Positions 31,909 to 34,963 of a DNA stretch of 34,963 bases are shown here, piece by piece. Location: the NCBI GenBank assembly GCA_046094425.1, contig JBJTHI010000194.1:1-34963 (forward strand), in the 5' to 3' direction. The translations under genes and the position numbers were made by a program. Below the pieces are notes generated by a model. That model ran no database searches. It was given only the letters and a program-made list of their open reading frames with translations, and was not told where the DNA came from. Numbering within the stretch: position 1 is the first letter of the stretch; every line of letters starts with the position of its first letter. The stretch comes from JANPCX01 sp046094425 (lineage in GTDB: Bacteria; Pseudomonadota; Gammaproteobacteria; Burkholderiales; Burkholderiaceae_C).

Positions 31909-32964
31909 TTAACTTGAATAACCATGGGGATTCATTGTTTGCCAGCGCCAGCCGTCTTGGCACATTTGGTTCAAGCTGCGTGTGGCGCGCCAGCCCAGCA
32001 TTGTTGCGGCAAGGCTGGGGTCTGCGTAACAAGCGGCTACATCACCAGGGCGCCTGTCCACAAACTCCACCGGCACGCGGCGGCCGCTGGCCTGCTCAAA
32101 TGCATTCACCACTTCCAGCACGCTGTAACCCTGGCCAGTGCCCAGGTTCACCGTGAGCGACTTTTTCTGCTCCAGTAAATAGCGCAGCGCCGCCACGTGA
32201 CCGTCGCTCAAGTCCATCACATGGATGTAGTCGCGCACGCCGGTGCCGTCGGGGGTGTTGTAGTCGCGGCCAAATACACGCAAGGCTTCGCGCTGGCCCA
32301 AGGCCACTTGCGACACATAGGGCAGCAGGTTGTTCGGTGTGCCTTGCGGCGCTTCCCCTATCAGGCCGCTTTCGTGGGCACCAGCGGGGTTGAAGTAACG
32401 CAAGATACCCACGCGCCAGCGGCTGTCGGCAGCGGCCACATCGCGCAGTATGTTCTCGCCCATCAGTTTGGTGGCGCCGTAGGGGTTGGTGGTGGACAGC
32501 GGAGCGTCTTCGCGCAAAGGCAAGGTCTCGGGCGTGCCATACACCGTGGCGCTGGAGCTGAATACCAAGTTGCCGCATTGGTGTTGTTGCATTACCTGGC
32601 ACAAACTCAGCAAACCGCCGATGTTGTTGGCGTAGTAAGCCAGCGCCTGCGCATGGCTTTCACCCACAGCCTTGTGGGCGGCGAAATGCACCACGGCATC
32701 AATGCGGTGCTGCGTAAAAACCTCGTTCAATGCGGGCGTTTGGCACACATCTGCTTGATGAAAAATCGGCGTTTGCCCACTGAGTTGTTCAATACGTTCC
32801 AACACCAAGGGCGAGCTGTTGCTGAAGTTGTCCACCCCCACCACCCGAAATCCCGCTTCCAGCAGAGCCAACCAGGTGAGCGAGGCGATGTAACCCGTGG
32901 CACCGGTGAGCAAAATGAGGGGAGAAGTGGAGGTGGTCAAGCTGAATGCGTCCGGCATATCCAT
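31909..32964 (-). CDS. galE: UDP-glucose 4-epimerase
   Basis: 351 residues. The NAD-binding loop is LTGATGYIAS (19-28); many GalE proteins have GGAGYIGS here, so this is a slightly divergent form. Catalytic residues lie in SSSATVYG (136-143) and Tyr162-x3-Lys166 of NPYGATKLMGE. Later family segments are ILRYFNPAGAHESGLIGE, GTPNNLLPYVSQVALGQR, DGTGVRDYIHVMDLSDGH and NLGTGQGYSVLEVV. It interconverts UDP-glucose and UDP-galactose, feeding polysaccharide synthesis together with ManC downstream. The neighbouring prs genes suggest exopolysaccharide use. Confidence 0.93.
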   Translation of the reverse strand: MDMPDAFSLTTSTSPLILLTGATGYIASLTWLALLEAGFRVVGVDNFSNSSPLVLERIEQLSGQTPIFHQADVCQTPALNEVFTQHRIDAVVHFAAHKAVGESHAQALAYYANNIGGLLSLCQVMQQHQCGNLVFSSSATVYGTPETLPLREDAPLSTTNPYGATKLMGENILRDVAAADSRWRVGILRYFNPAGAHESGLIGEAPQGTPNNLLPYVSQVALGQREALRVFGRDYNTPDGTGVRDYIHVMDLSDGHVAALRYLLEQKKSLTVNLGTGQGYSVLEVVNAFEQASGRRVPVEFVDRRPGDVAACYADPSLAATMLGWRATRSLNQMCQDGWRWQTMNPHGYSS

Positions 32965-33022
32965 ACGACAGGGCTTGATGCCCCTGCAATGAAGCTGAAT
33001 TGTGCTGCATCCAGCGTGACTT

Positions 33023-33046
33023 CACGTCCGACCACACGTCCGACCA
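33023..33046 (+). repeat. Two tandem copies of a 12-bp unit
   Basis: CACGTCCGACCA occurs twice without a gap, followed by a third CAC. It stands in the 109-bp divergent gap between galE and ubiJ. It may be a regulatory direct repeat or simple slippage; no function can be assigned. Confidence 0.5.
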
Positions 33047-33073
33047 CACCGTGTGCCTGCCTACAATGCCCGC

Positions 33074-33643
33074 ATGTTTGAATCATTGCAGTCCCTCGTC
33101 ACCCCGGCGGTGATGCAACGCATCACTTTGTTGCTCAACCACGTGCTTTCATCCGAAGCCGTGGCCACCGCCAAACTCCAGCCCCACAGCGGTCGCCGCG
33201 TGCAACTGAATGTGGTGGATTGGCCCACTGTGCTTCCCGCATGGCCGACCCTGGTGTTTGCCATCACGCCCGCTGGCCTGCTGGAATGGCTGCCCGACGC
33301 CAACAGCAACACGCCTGGCGCGCAGCCTGATCTCACCATCAGTGTTCAAGCCAACAACCCCGCGCAAATGTTGTTGCAAGCACTTTCAGGTGAGCGCCCA
33401 CGCATTGACGTGGCAGGCGACGCCGCTTTGGCGGGCGATATCAGTTGGCTGATGGACAACCTGCGCTGGGATGTGCAAGACGATATCGCCCGCTGGCTAG
33501 GCCAAGGCCCCGCGCATCAACTGGGTGTGTGGGCGAACAGCGCCAAGGAAGCCCTTGCCATCCTGTCCCAGCGCTGGCGTGGTAACAGTGGTGCTTCAAG
33601 CGACAAAACACCGCCCCCAACACCACACCAAACAACACCATGA
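33074..33643 (+). CDS. ubiJ: Ubiquinone biosynthesis accessory factor UbiJ
   Basis: 189 residues from the ATG at 33074; the frame is open to a GTG at 33053, seven codons upstream. An SCP2-like domain spans roughly residues 10-130 (LLNHVLSSE, VFAITPAGLLEWLP, DLTISVQANNPAQMLLQALSGERPRIDVAGDAALAGDISWLMDNLRWDVQDDIARWLG). A Pro/Thr-rich tail follows. UbiJ binds lipid-like ubiquinone intermediates in the soluble Ubi complex. The gene overlaps ubiB by 4 bp, the usual pairing in proteobacteria. Confidence 0.87.
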   Translation: MFESLQSLVTPAVMQRITLLLNHVLSSEAVATAKLQPHSGRRVQLNVVDWPTVLPAWPTLVFAITPAGLLEWLPDANSNTPGAQPDLTISVQANNPAQMLLQALSGERPRIDVAGDAALAGDISWLMDNLRWDVQDDIARWLGQGPAHQLGVWANSAKEALAILSQRWRGNSGASSDKTPPPTPHQTTP

Positions 33644-34963
33644 GGCACATCACACGCCTGGTGGTGATTGTGGTGACCGTGCTGCGTTACGGTCTGGACG
33701 AGGTGGCGCTGTCTCACTTCAAACAGCGTTGGGTGCGCGCCTTGGTGCGCGTTATCACCATAGGCCGCCGGTTGGACGCGCCGCGTGGTGCGCGTTTGCG
33801 CATCGCACTGGAGCGGCTCGGGCCCATCTTCGTGAAATTTGGACAGGTCTTGTCCACCCGGCGCGACCTCGTTCCTGCCGACATTGCCGACGAGTTGGCC
33901 CAGTTGCAAGACAACGTGCCGCGTTTTCCCGCTGCTACAGCGCGCCAGCTCATCGAAAAAGCCTACGGTCGCACCATAGAGCAAGTGTTTGCCACCTTCG
34001 AGGCCGAACCCGTGGCCAGCGCCTCCATCGCCCAAGTGCATTTCGCCACCCTCAAAGATGGCCGCGAAGTGGCGGTGAAAGTGCTGCGCCCCGGCATGCT
34101 GGCGGTGATTGAAGACGATTTGTCTTTGATGCGCACCTTGGCCCATTGGGTAGAAAAACTCTTTGCCGATGGCAAACGGCTGAAGCCCAAAGAAGTCGTA
34201 GCCGAGTTCGACAAATACCTGCACGACGAACTCGACCTGGTGCGGGAAGCCGCCAACGCTGCGCAATTGCGCCGCAATATGGCGGGGCTGAACATCATCA
34301 TGGTGCCCGAGATGCACTGGGAGTTGTGCACCCAAACCGTGATCGTGATGGAGCGCATGAAAGGCGTGCCCATCAGCCAAACTCAGCGCTTGAAAGAAGC
34401 GGGGGTGGACATTCCCAAATTGGCACGCGACGGCGTCACCATCTTTTTCACCCAGGTGTTCCGCGATGGTTTTTTTCACGCCGACATGCACCCGGGCAAC
34501 ATCCAAGTCAGCATAGACCCCGCTACTTTCGGTCGCTACATTGCGCTGGATTTCGGCATAGTCGGCACCCTCACCGAGTTCGACAAAGAGTACCTGGCGC
34601 AAAACTTCATCGCCTTTTTCCGCCGCGACTACAAACGGGTGGCCGAGTTGCATGTGGAGTCTGGCTGGGTGCCTGCCACTACAAGGGTGGACGAGTTAGA
34701 AGGTGCGATCCGCGCCGTGTGCGAGCCGCACTTTGACCGCCCGCTCAAAGACATCTCTCTTGGGCAAGTGCTGCTGCGCCTGTTTCAAACTTCGCGCCGC
34801 TTCAATGTGGAAATTCAGCCTCAACTCGTGCTGCTGCAAAAAACCCTGCTCAACGTCGAGGGCCTGGGCCGCCAGCTCGACCCCGAGCTTGATTTATGGA
34901 GCACCGCCAAGCCCTTCTTGGAAGACTGGATGAACAAACAAATCGGCTGGCGCGGCCTGGTCG
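33640..34963 (+). CDS. ubiB: Ubiquinone biosynthesis protein kinase-like UbiB (3' end outside window)
   Basis: Starts with the ATG at 33640 inside the ubiJ stop (ATGA) and runs off the window after 441 codons of a protein that is usually about 510-540 residues. UbiB/ABC1 motifs: KFGQ at 66-69, the Ala-rich loop VASASIAQVH, the Lys of VAVKVLRPG (Lys147), HADMHPGN at 280-287 and ALDFG at 302-306. A hydrophobic C-terminal membrane anchor is expected beyond the window edge. It is an atypical kinase-like ATPase required for coenzyme Q synthesis at the inner membrane. Confidence 0.93.
   Translation, partial: MRHITRLVVIVVTVLRYGLDEVALSHFKQRWVRALVRVITIGRRLDAPRGARLRIALERLGPIFVKFGQVLSTRRDLVPADIADELAQLQDNVPRFPAATARQLIEKAYGRTIEQVFATFEAEPVASASIAQVHFATLKDGREVAVKVLRPGMLAVIEDDLSLMRTLAHWVEKLFADGKRLKPKEVVAEFDKYLHDELDLVREAANAAQLRRNMAGLNIIMVPEMHWELCTQTVIVMERMKGVPISQTQRLKEAGVDIPKLARDGVTIFFTQVFRDGFFHADMHPGNIQVSIDPATFGRYIALDFGIVGTLTEFDKEYLAQNFIAFFRRDYKRVAELHVESGWVPATTRVDELEGAIRAVCEPHFDRPLKDISLGQVLLRLFQTSRRFNVEIQPQLVLLQKTLLNVEGLGRQLDPELDLWSTAKPFLEDWMNKQIGWRGLV

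Noticed and set aside
33517..34653. Minus-strand open frame of 378 codons over ubiB
   Set aside because: Antisense to the ubiB kinase-like motifs; His/Gln-rich translation without family pattern.
1..34963. CRISPR arrays, rRNA and tRNA genes
   Set aside because: No regularly spaced repeats, rRNA segments or tRNA cloverleaf with the conserved T-loop were noticed on reading either strand.

Overview
The window looks like chromosomal DNA of a betaproteobacterium, most likely order Burkholderiales and close to the Comamonadaceae. The reasons are the XrtA/PEP-CTERM regulatory genes prsK-prsR-prsT, a ubiJ-ubiB pair, paired Rieske oxygenases with ABC-type uptake systems, an IS5-group insertion sequence, and high-GC coding with frequent GTG and TTG starts. 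I identified the genus from no single marker. No rRNA, tRNA or CRISPR array was seen.

Layout. (1) 1-5050, plus strand: the 3' part of prsK (sensor kinase), prsR (sigma-54-dependent response regulator) and prsT (TPR lipoprotein), which control and support the exosortase/PEP-CTERM and exopolysaccharide system. (2) 5165-5290: a 126-bp MITE-like inverted-repeat element. (3) 5286-7126, minus strand: a three-gene operon coding for a Tat-signal-like small protein ending in Ser, a PqqD-like protein and an HprK-related kinase A. It is preceded by a well-spaced sigma-54 promoter and an upstream palindrome, so it is a plausible PrsR target. A GNAT acetyltransferase and a PF14907-type nucleotidyltransferase stand divergently next to it. 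(4) 9384-12247: an AMP-forming acyl-CoA ligase and a FemAB/BioF2-like acyltransferase. (5) 12270-29022: a catabolic island. It holds livK-livH-livM (minus), a first Rieske oxygenase alpha/beta pair with an SDR dehydrogenase and a FAH-family hydrolase (plus), and a convergent minus operon with a fused ribose-type ATPase-permease, a second permease, a binding protein, a second Rieske alpha/beta pair and a VOC protein. A TetR regulator with livG-livF follows (plus). (6) 29117-30440: a decayed IS5-group element. (7) 30442-32964, minus: manC and galE for nucleotide-sugar supply. (8) 33074-end, plus: ubiJ and the start of ubiB.

How the genes may work together. The catabolic island carries two uptake systems, two ring-hydroxylating oxygenases, a possible diol dehydrogenase, a VOC protein that might open rings and a FAH-type hydrolase. 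This suggests import and breakdown of an aromatic or polycyclic compound. No ferredoxin or reductase is encoded with the oxygenases. Two nearly identical 18-bp palindromes, one before the first oxygenase operon and livK and one between the -35 and -10 boxes of the ribose-type/second oxygenase operon, are the likely operators of the island's TetR regulator and would tie its arms into one regulon. The livKHM and livGF halves of one transporter lie at opposite ends of the island.

The most unusual unit is region 3. An HprK-like kinase, a PqqD-like peptide binder and a PF14907-type nucleotidyltransferase are also tailoring partners in some lasso-peptide clusters. Here they stand with a small Cys-containing protein whose last residue is Ser, under apparent sigma-54/PrsR control. 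This may be a phosphopeptide- or protein-modifying system linked to exopolysaccharide and PEP-CTERM physiology.
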